The notes under the pieces: model-generated
The model's database searches: none
Told to the model about the DNA's origin: nothing
Seen by the model: the letters and a program-made list of their open reading frames with translations, nothing else
Origin: Trichobilharzia szidati
Taxonomy: Eukaryota > Platyhelminthes > Trematoda > Strigeidida > Schistosomatidae
DNA length: 64,000 nt
NCBI GenBank assembly: GCA_944472155.2
Contig: OX235279.1
Coordinates: 119,590,110-119,654,109, forward strand
Direction: 5' to 3'
Shown here: positions 23,601 through 38,600 of the stretch, piece by piece
Position numbering within the stretch: the first letter of the stretch is position 1
How the letters are laid out: each line of letters begins with the position of its first letter
Translations under genes and position numbers: made by a program

Positions 23601-26600
23601 ACAAAATCAAAAAAGTTAGTTGCTGGAAGTTAAAAACAGACTGTTAGTCGATAAGACACGTGGATTTTGAGGCATTGGAGAGGTGAAAAATCTGTGACTT
23701 ACACAGCTAGACGTTTCGAAAAATTTTGTTTTGATTTTCAAAACACTCCGTTATAACGTAATGCCCTACGCTGCAATCAGAACGCCAAATCGAATGCAAA
23801 AAGTAAAAATTTCGAAAAATTCTTCCCGATTTTAATTGAGTGATACCCATGGCCTGTTTTCGAGTCCCTTGATTGTTATTGTCAGATACTCAAAGATTAC
23901 GAAATCTAACTTCATCTTAGTACTTTTCAAAGTTCATGTTTATTATCATTATTTTTAGCACTGTGGTAACTGCGGTCAGAAGCACTTTTGTAGATTATAT
24001 TAACTTGTATTCACAGACTTTGATACCTAGTAACAACTGTAAATCTGTTTCATTATCAGCTGAAGAATAAACAATCATCTTACCCAACCATTTTCTGTTG
24101 TTCTGCATCGGTTACAGTGCATAGTATTCTACATCTTAGGCTTAGTCTTCTGAAACTAGCGATAGGTCCAGGATATTTGGATATTTAACAACTTCATTTA
24201 AATTTGTGTACTTTTATGTAACTTAAATCACATCAAGAGAATTATTAATCATGTCTACTCGCCGGGGGATCTTAATAATTATTTTTGTCAACATTTAGCT
24301 TTCATTTTTAAGCAAAGAATTCACCATTTACTGATGGTTCCTCTTTACATTCTTTGCTTGTATCAGATGGATTATTGTGTTTTTCATTGCAATGTAAAGT
24401 TTAGTAAGAGTTTAATAAGAGATAGCCTTCTAAATCTTTTCAAACATTTAAACATTTCTTACCGTAACGTCATACACCAGGTGTATTCCATGTATAGCTA
24501 CATTACGCCAGTTTTCTTGAAGAAATACCAAGATATCTGTAATATCCGCGTTCACCGGCATTCCACATACACGTACAAATCGTTTAGCGATTTGTTCAAT
24601 AGATAAACCAAAGTTCGGGAGGTTGGTCAATAGTCCTAGATTATTGATGCTATTATTGTTACTGTTACTATTAATGTTGTTATTGTTAGAAGAGGCAGTA
24701 GAAGTGGTTGCAGCGGGAGTGGTAGACATTGCAGCATTAGTACCATTGTGTCCATATATCTGTAATATCTGTAGATTATTTGCGTCTGGTATAAGTAAAT
24801 GATTATTCATGTTATCTGTTGCACTAATACTACTGACACCATTGGACACTGATAATGGACTTATTGGATATCTTGGCAGAACTAATGTTGGACCAAGGTG
24901 ACTTGATGAATGCAGCGTAATAGGTCTGGTGTAATCTGTTGCACGTTGACTTGTCGGCAAGATATTCGATGCTGTTGTGTTAATCCCACCTGAAAAGTTG
25001 TTTAAAAAGTCTAAATTGTTGAAATTAATGAGTGGATCTGTGGTCAACGTGGCTGCTGGCAAGTTATTTGTAGTTGTATTCGGCAAAAGACGTTGAACAC
25101 ACAAATTTCCATTTTGTGATAAATTTGCTGTTAAACCAAAAGAAAGTATTTGTTGTGGGGATAACAACTGACAGTGTGACAATTCACTGACATATGGAGA
25201 ATGCGAATTCAGTGGAATAATATGCGGAGAAAATGTTAAATCTGAGATATTCGGTTGACCAGTGAGTAATTTCAAGTTGTAATTTGGGCAAAGTAGACCG
25301 CTGGCTTCATTGAATGGTGGCATGTAAGCAGTACCGATCGTATTGAATATGCTGTTAGTACTTTCTGTTAAACTGTTCCAATAGTGCACTTGTTCTTCGC
25401 AGGTTGGATTTAAAATACCATTCATAACCTATAAAAAGAGACAGCAAAAGCAGATTTCATTTGTGTATGGGTGAGGATTATTCATGAATTGTAGAGCAAA
25501 TATAGCAAGATAAATTACACATTTTGCACTTCAAACGCGCTTATCACTTTCGTTGCTCGATTGGTATTCACTATCAGTGTTAATTCCTTCATAGCGTTTT
25601 CAATGATTATTCGTTATATGCAACAAAGGATGCATGAATAAAGTCACCTATTAAATACAATAGAATCTGGTGAATTATTAAACTGATACTTTTGAAAGTT
25701 GCAGATTTTCATTGACAGAGGTAGCAGAATCGACCGACTGAATATTGTGAGATTCTACCCAAGCGATTGTGCTTTTCCCACCAGTGAAATTCATTTAATA
25801 AGATTCAGCTTGATACTGTAGATCTATTTTCCGCTGATATTACTGTCATTCAATCAGCTGTATGCATGAAAATGTATAAAACGTTACTTTATTTTATTCG
25901 TATGAATACGGACATTTGTAAGTTGAATGACAGTTTTTCCCAGCAGTTCTTGGGCGTGCGGGAGGCGAGTAAGAAAACGAAAATAAAAGAGAGTAGGAGT
26001 TCTTCACAGTGGTCCCTAAATTTTCTACTCGAGCTAAATGGTCAGACTTAAGCGTTCACCAGAATCTACTGGTAACCTTATTCCCCACCATTCTAATATA
26101 CAATTCATAGTCATCATCGGTAGGTATTTAAAATCCTGAGAAATTCAGTTCTGTGACACTTTAGAATGAAAGTGTTTTCAGTGTAGACCTATTTTGTGAG
26201 AATATCATAAAGTTTAATTTATAAATGGCTTTCTCATGAGTTTTTTGTCAACTTTCCCATCTAAGTGAAAGTGGCATGAGTTTTAGCCACTCATAAAAAA
26301 GTACAAAACCACTTCATGCTTCGTGTTCATATTGTTCATTTTTTCTAGTAACAACGGTCATATCAATTTAGACTTCTTAGGATATCAAATACGGATTAAA
26401 ACCCAAAATTTCTTTTCGATGATGTTCATTTATAAACCCACAGTCAATTAGTCAAGCAGTAACTGATTGGTAATATAATGGTGTTGACATTACTGTTTTC
26501 TAATCGATTTTTTTCCATAGACGACTATTACAAAAGCTAGAAAGACGAATATTAAGTGTATCCTTAGTACTCATTTTTGGAATATTCAAAAAAATTTAGC

Positions 26601-29600
26601 TGTTTCGTATAGAAATGATGAATAAACTGCACTTTCTTCCCTCAACATTCATTTCCTAGTACACTCACACATATATATATAGTGCAAAAAGTAAGATTTC
26701 AGATAGATGTGTGTCAGATGAGAAACATTAGTTAGAGATAATTTCATTTACTGTGGTGTGCAGTCGAGCGACGAAACTTTACCTTCAAGCTTATTAAATG
26801 TGCAGGTTTATTTGGTTAAAAATGAAGCAGATTTTCCGCATGCTGTTTGTTGCATCATTAAAAGATGGAATCGTAGTCCGTAAAAGTGGTACATGTTCGA
26901 CAATTTGAACCATCTATCCTAGAACATTATACGGTAGTTATACGCATATTATGGATCAATCTTTTGATGTGTGAACAACTCAGATACCTTAATATTAGAT
27001 TTTGTTAGATCATAGTTATCAAGTGTTGGTTCAGTGATAAGTGATCTGTGTTAAGTATCAGATGATTCTTCTCAATAAAAAGATTGCCTGATGACTCTTA
27101 CTTTCTTTGTCTTCTGCATTTTATTAATCGTAATATGTTACATACAGCTGTGGACCCCATCTTAACAGTTTCTCTGTGATCTAAAAAATAGAAGATGAAA
27201 AGTACTACTGTCAAACTGTATGGGAAAGAAATACAGATCTAATGACTTATGCAATAATATGCGTCTAGCTAACGTATAGTGTTCTAGGATAGATGGTTCA
27301 AACTATCGAACATGTACATACTTACCGCTTTTTTGGGACTATTGTTCCATCATTTAGTATTATATATATATATATGTTTACCTGATTCACTTCAGCTGGA
27401 GTTGACTTGAACAATTCAATATAACGATTTCCGATGTGTTGCTTGTTATTTTCAAGAGCTTTCTCGGCAATTTGTTTTGTTTCAAAGATGACGAATGCAT
27501 CACCAGTTGCTCGACCATCACGTCTGTTTACAAATAGGATTCCGTCGGCGCCAAATTGTACTGAACAGTTGGTGTTTGCGAAAAATGTTAGCTATGGGTG
27601 AAAAATGAAATTGTTCTGAACAGAAGTGTTAGATAAGCCTTAATGTCTACTGGGAAATCATTACCAAGTGTTTTATTCTTAAGATGATTGAGTATACTAT
27701 TCAGGTCAGGTTATACAGAAAGTAGGTGAGTGTAGTAACTACCTGGTAAGTTCATATTTCTGTAGGAATGTAAGAATGACATCCTGTTAATTATGTGAAT
27801 ACATGTTTCACGACTGATGGTAAATGACTTCTTGCTAGATTGCTCAAATATATTAGAATAAATATGTCCAAATATTAGTTTACTCACAATTCTAGGTATT
27901 TTGAATAATTTGGCACCATGTCTTACACCTTCAGCTATATTCCACCAGCAATAAGCCCACTCTTTTTCTCAAGTATGTAATAAAAGGCTATTCTGGCATG
28001 CAGTGCATTCTATCTAAGCTACGGATAATATGAGCCACTGAAAACCAGAAATATTGCTTCACCAGAATTTAAAGCAACTCACTCTTGACCTGATATCGGT
28101 CTCATTAATCTCTTGTAAACATTGTACCAGGAAAAGCTACTACTTTGTATTTATAACTTCTAGGCATTGGAATAGAATGTTATTTTTCATCTCTATTTAG
28201 TGGTGAGAGAGAATGTCTGTATTGTCCTATTTGAACCTCGTCGACTTGATGCGCCTAATGAGTGATGGTGTTACCTTCGATATACAATCCCAGCACTGTA
28301 GACATAAGGCTACTACGTCACAATACACCTGCCTCTCTGACGACAAATATCACTTGTTAATGCTTCAATGTACCGATAATCCTATTTTCTGGTTCCACTT
28401 CCAGCCACCACTGAAAAAATAACCTAAGAATAAGACAAAACTGACGTCTTTTTTCCTATCTCTTAACTGTCTACTCCTATAGCAAAAATCCTATATCTTC
28501 TATATTTTCAGCTTGGTAAAGTTTACCGCTCTAACCACTCTCTCAGGGGGGATCTTTCTTCAAGCGAATAGTCTTATAATGAAGTGGCTGGTTTCGATAA
28601 TGCATAATTCAAGTTTAAATTTGAAGATAAACCTGAACTTCCTGAAATAGGCACATACCTCTTTCTAATGAGCATCCAGAAGAATGAAAGTAACTCACAG
28701 AGATATCAATGCTGGGATTCTGCTATCTAAAACACTTTACCCTCTGTTTATTTACACCTTTAAACATTTCACTACATACTTTTATTCATTTCATTTTCGT
28801 ATAAAAATAAAGTTGACATAATCAGATAAATTTAACAAGACACACTTGATATCTGCTCTTTAAATATAATAAAGTAAATGTGCACTTAAACCCGGATATT
28901 ATCATTATTATTACTCTGATGTCTTTTGAATTCCTAGACTAAACTCTAAAGCGCCTTCAAAGAAACTAGGAAATTTCTTCTACATGATCCACTTTGTCAG
29001 CAATTAAATACTTTCCTGTATGTTAGCTTTATGGCGTTGAGTTACAGGGTTACATCATTGTACTTTACTTTTTTTATCTAGCTTTTCATGTTATAAGTTG
29101 TAAATAATACGCTGTGAATAAGACGCCCTAGTACGCTCCTTTTAAGTGTTGTAGACTGATATTTCTGTGGACAAAAATGACGATTACAGTTGTAAAAAAA
29201 TCGGAATACAAATTATTCCTATGTCATAAACTATTAAAACTATTTGTTTCAGTAGTAAGTCATTCACCGGATACTCACTTAATCACTTTACAGCCGAATG
29301 TTAATATCGTGCTTTTGTGAGACGACTTTGACTGTGTATCAGACGAAGTGCTGCGAGTTGCGCAAACAAACACACCAGTGGAGCAGTGACAGGTTGGAAG
29401 CACAAAGTTGGCTGACTTTTCACAAATCAGACACCTGCTTGCATAAGACTTAGTCTTTTTACTACAATTCTAAAAATTGAGTTCAGACTTTCAAAGGAAG
29501 CTGGGGCTTTTGTATATTCCATCTGGTGATGACTAGAATACACATACAGCACTTCTACTACTTCGGTAACTAATCTTCATCTTTTTAGGGGGAGCGGGAG

Positions 29601-32600
29601 CGTAGATAACTCATGTTCCGTCAGGGATATGAAGTTACTACAATAAAAATTATCTTGCCTATGAATATTAACCAACAAATTTGATATCTGAGGCTACTAA
29701 TAATATCAGCTGGCTAGCTTTCAAACATCTGACACCGAGGAGAGTAGGTTTGACTACACGTGACTGAAATCATTCAATTATCACTGGTTAGTAGTTCTGA
29801 GAAAAATGGCTGTCAGTAAACGACACAAGATTTTAAGCGAATGAGAATTTTGAGCACATTTACTCCATGGTTGATACTTTCAGCCGAAAAATATCGCTAG
29901 ATTCAACTGGACAGACGCATTTATGCAGTCGGACAGACATTAGTATCCTGAATGTGTGATCAACTTATTTTAAGCTAGAAATCTCGTCTAAGACACAAAT
30001 AAATTGTGGCATAATTTGTCCTTAGTAGCTGTTAGAATTAATCAACTGGCGTTTATAATAACCAAGTTTTAGCCCAATTTAAAAATCGAATACTGATCAC
30101 AGCATTATTGACTTAAATTGTACAAGAAAGTGTTATTTATCCGCTTAAACTTTTGGACAAGTTCACATGCATTTTAATTCAATCCCAATTTAGAGACAAT
30201 CTCCAGAGAATGCATTATAACAGAAAAATAAGCAGAACATTCAACATGAATACAGTACAACCGTAACCGATTCCCCATAATCATATTAGCCAATGATTGA
30301 CAAACGTTCATTAACTTCAATGTGTACATAGGTATATATTGAATGCAGATATATATAGGAAGAAATAAACTGTGGAAAATAAAATCAAATTAACAAATCC
30401 GTTAACCAGAAATTTAATGTTTTCTATATTGTGTGTAACTGATTTTCAAACCATTTCTTGTCGATGAACAAACGCACAAAAACACGATCAACATACAAAC
30501 CACCAGATGTATATTAACTTTCCATGACCTGTCGTTTGATTGATTTGTTTGTTTGTTTGTTTATTTGATTGATTGATTGTTTAACTGATTCAATGGTTTT
30601 ATGACACATAATACATAAACAAATTAAATCCACCCTGGCCACCTTTATCTTACCTGTGAATAGTAGTCATTTTAGGGGGTTATTTACCTTTCCAGCCTTT
30701 CTGTCTCAATCTCTCTCTGTCTCTCTTTTTGTGCATGTATGCATGTCTATATCTTTCTCTGTGTCATCTGGCTCCATCTACTCTGAAGTGAAATATAATG
30801 ACCGTCTATTCAGAAATAAGAAAGGTGAATAAACAACTAAAAAAATATCCGCCTAAACTTTATTAATAATAGGACTACTAAGTGTGATATAAATTTTACA
30901 TAGATGAGTTTTATCTCACAATCTGAAGGTCCAGGGTTCACCCCCTTTGTGAGATCGTGCGTGTACGCTGATAAATAGTCCCAAAACAGAAAAAGAAACA
31001 GTTGTCCAGTGCTCCCTGATTCTCAATGATCTCTTCAATTGATGTTGATTCGTAAAGAAATCTAACATTTGAAATTAATCCAAATGCCATAATCTAAATA
31101 TAAATCTTAGATGGATGAATTCGCTTGTATTACTAAAGCCTATAAAGCCTTCAAATTCAGTGCTTAACTGGGCCTTCTGGCAAAATAATAAACAGTGCAA
31201 CAACGGTGCAAGAGAAATGAGATCCATTCATTTTAGTCAATATGTTGTCAACTGTTTGCGAATTGTCTAACCAAAGTAAACAGTTTCACGACAATTTTAA
31301 CAGACTTCAGTTTGTTGGAGAAATGATTAGGAATACTCCTGCTATATACAGATGAATCGTAATGTTAAGTTAGTAAAATACTAACAGACTGCTGCAATCC
31401 ACTGTGTAAAGTAATCTAAGATTTTTGTATAGTAGGTAAGGGAAGTAACGCCATATTGGGGAGCATAAGTCATAAGATCACGTAAGTCATTTAAAAAATG
31501 TTAATAAACGAAAGATGCAAAATTACAGGGAGTAAATTTGACAACAATCGGTGATTGATTTAACCCCTGACTTTGAGAAACTGATCAGAATTAAAGAGCA
31601 GTAAAAGACTATGGGTTTCTGAGATCTCGTTATGTTTCTGATTCTGTCCTTCAATCTACTCCAAAATCCAAATCCTTCCAAATGACTAGTTATCCTGTCA
31701 GTTTTCGCTAGCATATGCATGTTTTAATTACTTCATTTAATCCATTATTTACGCAGTAGTCAAATACCCGGTCTTCTTGAAATTCGTTATGGAAATCCAT
31801 AACATAAGGCACAATTCGATTTGGTTGTACCACCTGTTACTCTAGTTGGCTTACGAAAGTCATTTACAGGGGGGGGGGCTACAATAATTTAACTTCGCTG
31901 CCTAATCTTGGAATTTATGACCTTCAATATCTTGTTACCACGATGGCCTTTTTCACCGAAACTTCGACATATATATATATATATATCTTATGCATACTAT
32001 GATTTCTATTGACAGATTTGTGTGCATTCGAGTTACGTATGCAGACCTGCACTCCACAAAAGTGTTATCAATACAAAAAACCCATTCAAAGGCAGCCTAA
32101 CATTTCTGTGTATAAGATGACTCGTCACCCACTGGAGGTTGACATCATAATCAACACCGAAGTGACACTATTTCTTATTTATTCTGGGACATGTTAAAGT
32201 AGTGATCGAAACTGTAGCGTCACTACTTCACCGAGTAAACAAGTATGTTCCAGCGTCCACTACCAACCTTCATGACATCTATATTATTGTGACAACAAGA
32301 ATGTAAATTATAAATTCCCTTAGTGTAATCAGAACAAGATGATTTTGAGTGAACAATTCCTTTCTATAAATTCTTCTTCAGGTTCTACAGTTATAAATCC
32401 ATGAATATTATAACACAAATAGCCATTAAAGGCATGTGAAAATTATGTTGGAAACTGTATTGGAGTGCATGTATGATATGGAGTAATAGTTCGTTATTTA
32501 ATATTGTCTAATAAAGTGTGAATAGACCAATGGGAGGTATACTAATGGATTTATAGTCAACAGAATATTTCTGTGGATTCCCCTATAGGTCCTATGTTAG

Positions 32601-35600
32601 CTGACATTTTCTAGCTAAATTAGAAAATGGTCCTCTAAGAGAGGTGTTAAACAAACTTGAATATTATTGCCGATATGTAAACGATACATTCATAGTTTAT
32701 GACGATAATTCGGATAAACAGCGTCTGATGCAGATCACTAATAATGTGACCCTGACATTAAATTCACTTGCGAAGAAGAATATCAAGAAAGCATTACTTT
32801 TTTGAATGCCATCTGAATGACCAGACGACATGTTAAAGTGAAACATGTACCGAAAAGCAACATGGAACGGACAGTGTATACATGTCCATAGTTTCGTACC
32901 TTTACAATATAAGTGGAACTTGATTCGTTGTTTTATTCATAGAATTAGGCGCCTATGTACTGAAGATTTTATTGAAGATGAAATCGAAAATCTTTAAAAT
33001 ACCCTGCTACAAAATGGTTACCTTACCAATTTTGTAAAGAAGTATATTTCCAAAAGAACTGATAAAATTAAGCGTGATAGGGTAAATAAGAAAAAAGCTG
33101 TATTTAAGAGTACATTCCAAAGGTGATGTATACAGTGATATATTAAGCCGTAGGTTGATCAGACCAGTTGAAAGAACTTTCAGTGCTGCAAAACTACACA
33201 TCAGTTTCTTAACCGCGCCGTCACTGACACAGTGCACCAAAAATAAATTACCGGAAATGACCACATCAATGTGTGCACACAAGTTCAACAGCTCATGTGG
33301 AGCTATTTATATAGGTCGAACTCAGAGGAATCTATCTTTTCACGCTCGTGAACATGTTCCTGTTTGGCTTAGTGTAACCAAAGCTATAAACAGTGTCATT
33401 TTGTCTCATCTAGTAGACAGTGAACACCACAACAAAATAGATGATTCATTTACGGTTGTATATCGATTACCACACAATTACGCCTCAGCTACAACGGGAG
33501 CGGGAGATTAATAAGAAAATACCTGACCTATGTGTGCAAAAGAAGCACTTCCGTCGACTTTGTTTATCCTGACCTACTATAAGGTCAGTAGGGACGTGGT
33601 CATCCATATTTTCATGTCGTATGATGCCTTTTCACCTAGTTCACTTTACTCCATTAGAACCTTTATTATGTGTCAACCTTTTGTAATTTACACTAAGCTT
33701 ATTATGTCTCTAGTATTTTATTACAGTTCACAATTTAACCTCTTTATTTTATCACTACACTTGATATCTGTCAGCCCTTGCTTCAACTTAACTTACATTC
33801 AGTGTTCCCAATTTTCCGATATTTGTTTGTACGAATTTTGTCGTAATCATTTTCCTCGCACACGGTAACTCACCCCCACCCACCAATGAAACTTATATTC
33901 TGTTGACTATAAATATATATGTATACCTCTCATTTGTCTATTCACACTTTATCTTATGCTCTGAATGACTGCACATTTTTATATACGTTCATTTGACAAT
34001 ATTAAATAACGAACTATCACTCCATATTATACATGTACCCCAATACAGTTTCCGATATAATTTTCACATGCCTTTAATGGCTATTTGTGTCATAATATTC
34101 ATGGATTTATAACTTTACACTCTGAACAACAAGAATGGATAGGATAAAGGACAAACATAAAGGATACACAATGTGTCATTCCCTCAAAGCCATTTCCAGC
34201 GATTAAGACTTCACTACTCAAACATTAAAATACAGTATTACTTCCTAAAGGCTGTTGTTTTATAGACCTAACCTACCAAATTTTATATTTAACGTATTAA
34301 AACTAGTCAGTTATGCGGTGGAAACATTTTTACGTGGATTAACAGATTAGTTATGGAGTGACGAAATAAATAGTATTTGTGTTACAAACATACTGGGCTA
34401 AATTCATTCAAAAATAAAACAATTCCAACAGTTGGTGTGATCACCGGCAGTGATTTTGCTCGAAATATTACCAAAAACAAAAAACCCTATCATTGTGTAT
34501 AAACTACTGAAATATAATTATAGTTTATTTGATCTATTCCACACTGCTCAAACTTCTTACTGACATTAATTCAATTAAAAAATATTGTGAAATCAGAGAC
34601 GATGATGTCGATTGGTCATAACAGTCATGTTGGTTCTCTAACTGATGCCAACTACTGATCTAACTTGTAACCAATCAAATCCCTGCAAACCAACACTAGA
34701 TAATAATTCACACAATGTGGGGAAGGAAAATCGGCAAGTCAGATCGAGGGTGTAAAAGGTGTTTGGTGAGTGGCTAGTGCAAAATTTTCTATCTCTTTTT
34801 TAATATGTGCCTCCATCTGTTTCATTCCATGATTCACTGCTCGCTGCACTCGCACCATCTCCTCTTTAATGTATGCTTTTTGTACTAGCCACTCACCTAA
34901 CTCTAACACCACATTGTATTATGTCCATCATGATCTCACATTTCATTACATTTTGTAAATGCATTCAGCCCTGCTACTGTATAACATATACACTATATAT
35001 TTTACCATTCAAAACTAATCTGCCATTCAGCGTAACAATTTTTATCAATTTCGTGGATAGCGACCAGCGGTGGGATCCAGGTAGCGCATTCTGTCATATT
35101 TGGGACTCGTTAATGAGATGCATCTATATTCCCCAGTGGTTGATAGTGTTCCCACTGAGACCTGTTGCTCACTGTTTCAAACACCACAACTTGCTGAGAA
35201 ATGCAGGTACATCCAGATGACGAGTTCCGAATGGGACGAAATGCCCATGCTGGATTATACTGCTAGTCACCATTCACCAAATTATTTCATTCGTACACTT
35301 TACCTGAATATTTTATCTCTCCTCAACTGCTTAATGTTTTTAATCATTTCCAATCATAGAAACTTGCAACTTTTACGTAACATTTGTTGCTAAGATTTTA
35401 CACCCCTTACTATTGTCAGACTTCCATTCGTGACTCTGGATTATTGTTGTACGTTTACTAATGCCACTAGCGATTCTACTGACAGCCAAAGGTTCTTTTC
35501 TTTCAGCTCTTCTTGTAATCAGTTACGTAGCACAAATGGTTGACAGCTTCTAACCAAATGACTGAAGTATGTCAACACTTTGTAACATTGACATTAAAAC

Positions 35601-38600
35601 TGTTTCAAGTTGTGTGCAGTTGACCAGAGTCAAAGAAATAAAACGATATCATGCTGCCTTGCTCAATTTATTGCTCTTGCTTTGTTCAAAAATTTTATTC
35701 TGACAATCCCCTCCAGTAAGTTGCTGCATTACCACATATTGGAAAAATGTGTTGCAACAACTTGAGTTTATAGTGAAAATTCATCAGGACACTAGAGAGG
35801 AGCTCAACAGATGACATCTATTTGACATTTAATTCTCAATAGCTGTTAAATTGAAATTTCTATACGCTTTCATTCTACTAGTTAATACAGTTGCATATTA
35901 TAACAAAGATTGCTATACATACCGTGACTGCATCTTACACTGCAAGATTTAATAGTGTGAAATATTCCCATACTATGAATTAAAAGTCATTCTGAACGAA
36001 GAATATTCTTCTCAGTAATTTCTCTTCAGGTTCTTTCAATTATAATAGATATTATAATGCTACACCTTAAAATTGTAAGATCCTGAAGATGGTAAATTAC
36101 TGAGAAGAATATTCTTAGTTCAGGATGACTTTCAATACACCTTACATTACCCAAACGTATTTCAAAGCCTCTAGTTTCTATACTGTTTGTGATTAATCTT
36201 CATCTCTTCTCACACTTGTAAATTTTTATACCATTTTGTCACTCCATCCAACTAGGCAATACTCGTAACTGTATTAACCTGTTAAACTAAAGTGTATAAA
36301 CCTTTATATTGTATAAGTATTGAAAATGAAATCGTTGAAAAGATATCTTCTGTTTGACTTCTTGTTTGTTCCTGAATAATTATGTTTTAAGTTGAGACTG
36401 AACTGTTGGTAGATTTACGATGTACACAGAAGATTCTTTCACTTGTAAGGGAGTATGCTTGCAGTCTAAAAGAAGGGAGAACGTTCAAAAAATCCATCTT
36501 GTCCAAATGACTGAATGTGTCCAGCATGCTATTAGACTAATCATACAAATCAGTATATTTCTGAATCCTAGTTAAATTACATTCTAGTTTATTTAATCAT
36601 CTGGAAATATGCAGGATGCAGGCAGCCATTCTATGTTCAAACTCCCTACCACAACCGCAATCAGTAAGGAGAGACAGTAGGAGTGAAGAAATATATCTGG
36701 AGGGTGATTAATTTTTTTCCGGGGTACGTATGTAAAGCATTATAGTGATATCGTAAAGACTTTCTGCTTGTATTGGCAGACCATCCTTCTCATTTAGCTA
36801 CTTTCCTGGTAATAATCAACTATATTTGAGCAAATTATACCCAGAGTTGGAAATTCCTGTTTGTCAGTTTGAGTCTTGTTTCATTTATTCCAGTGTGGAG
36901 CATTTCTTGTCCGAAAAAATTGTTTCAAAGTTTCTCTTTTTAGTGAGAACATTTCTCCACTCAAAAGTGGGCTTCAACAACCATGTTATTGTTTAGTATC
37001 CACCATAGGTTCCTATCACCGTTGAAGTAAAACGGATTCATTGAATTCTAAACGACTTTTGTTGATTTGATCCGGTTATACTACGTAGAAATATTGTGGT
37101 AATCTTCGTTTGTACTGATTTCAGTATACACTGTCTTGGAAGGATAAAGACTGTAGTAATGAAAAAACCCACTAGTAGTGAATGGAGTGTTTGTAGATTC
37201 AAGCGTCACTATAATACATGCAAGTTGGAAAAAGATTGATTGCTATAATCTCAATTGTAAACAAGTGACACCATTCCCGGTTGTCTAAAACCCCTGGTAA
37301 TTACTAGATGATTTCACTAAACGACAAATGGAAGCACAGCAAACATCAGGTTTGGGGAGTTTTACCCTTTTTCTGTTTGGTTGTATACTACTGTGAGTCA
37401 GTGTAGGTGATCATTATGTTCAGAAGACAAGGCATGGAGCACCACAGACAATTTTTTGTCTCAACCGGTGACTAGTGAACTGAAAATAGATTTAACGAAA
37501 AAATCTTGAAATCCATTGATGATGCGAACAAGACTTTGATGACTTATTTCGAGTAAAAGTGTGAATTTAGAAACAAAACATGTTAACATTAACGACATCA
37601 AATGGTCAAGTGAACATTCAGTTTATCCTCATCTACGAGGGATGTAAGCTAAACAGACGATTCTGCATAGATAAATCATTTGACAATGTGTGGGACATAA
37701 TTACATCCTATGAGGTTTATAGCAGACATTAAACTATGTTGAATGTCTCGAAAATTCCAGAATGTCTTCAAATTACCGCTAAATAGCCACATGATATGTA
37801 CTAAAAACTTACAATTTGTTCTGTTGTTGTTGTGTAGGGCAGACCACGCATTCTAATCAGCGTCTGATTGGGTGTCGTCAGTTTTCCAAGAAACTTTTCT
37901 GCCTCTTCAGTTTCACCTGTTAAAGAAAATATACACGAGTGACCGCTTTTCAAATGGAAAAGTTGATGGACAATTTCAGAATATAAAATTTACTTATTTT
38001 TGCAAAGAACATGTTCGTTAGTAGCTATAGCTGTTAAATTATGCAATATCCATACCTTCAGAAAATCAGGTACTCGTGACTCCGGATTAGATATATTATT
38101 TTCGGATTACACATTTCGAAATGAAAATTTACCATAACTTTCCTTGGTGGCCTAAAACATTCAGATACTAATATGTGATCCGCATGTGAATTCTGTAAGC
38201 AAGTTCTACAAGAATTGGTTAATCTTGGTTCATTCGAATTAGTGTAACAACCTAACTCTATGAACTGCTCAAAGTCTGAAACAGCTTTTTTTCACCTCTC
38301 ATTTCCTTCTTGATGTTAAGCACCCACTGAGAGAAACCCATTTTATCTTAGTTCCAGAATTTCGACACTCATAGATAGGTGTTTAAAACAATAAGAAAAT
38401 ACTCCACCTCACAGTTAGAAAATGATTACAGTTAGTAACGTTGTGTAATAATCCTTTATTGTAAGGCATGGGTAAGCAGTAAACCTTGGATTCAGTAACT
38501 GAATAGTATCATTCTCTTTTCTTTCTTCACTATAAATTGATAAGATTTTTGAAGTTTTTGCAGCATTCCCTTCCTGTAACTCCTCTTCTTTAGGAATATA

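Larger units (their letters stand above)
27592..37812 (-). other. ESRP-like intron 7 (10.2 kb)
   Basis: The largest intron; it splits RRM2. It holds an unnamed repeat-like patch near 28010-28420, GTTT/GATT microsatellite at 30536-30580, a SINE-like repeat (30910-31030), a ten-G run (31869-31878), a TA run (31969-31986), the PLE with inverted ends (32380-34125), the Sm-alpha/hammerhead repeat (35050-35275) and a hairpin element (35981-36136). No exon is needed or seen here, because exons 7 and 8 join in phase. Confidence 0.8.
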
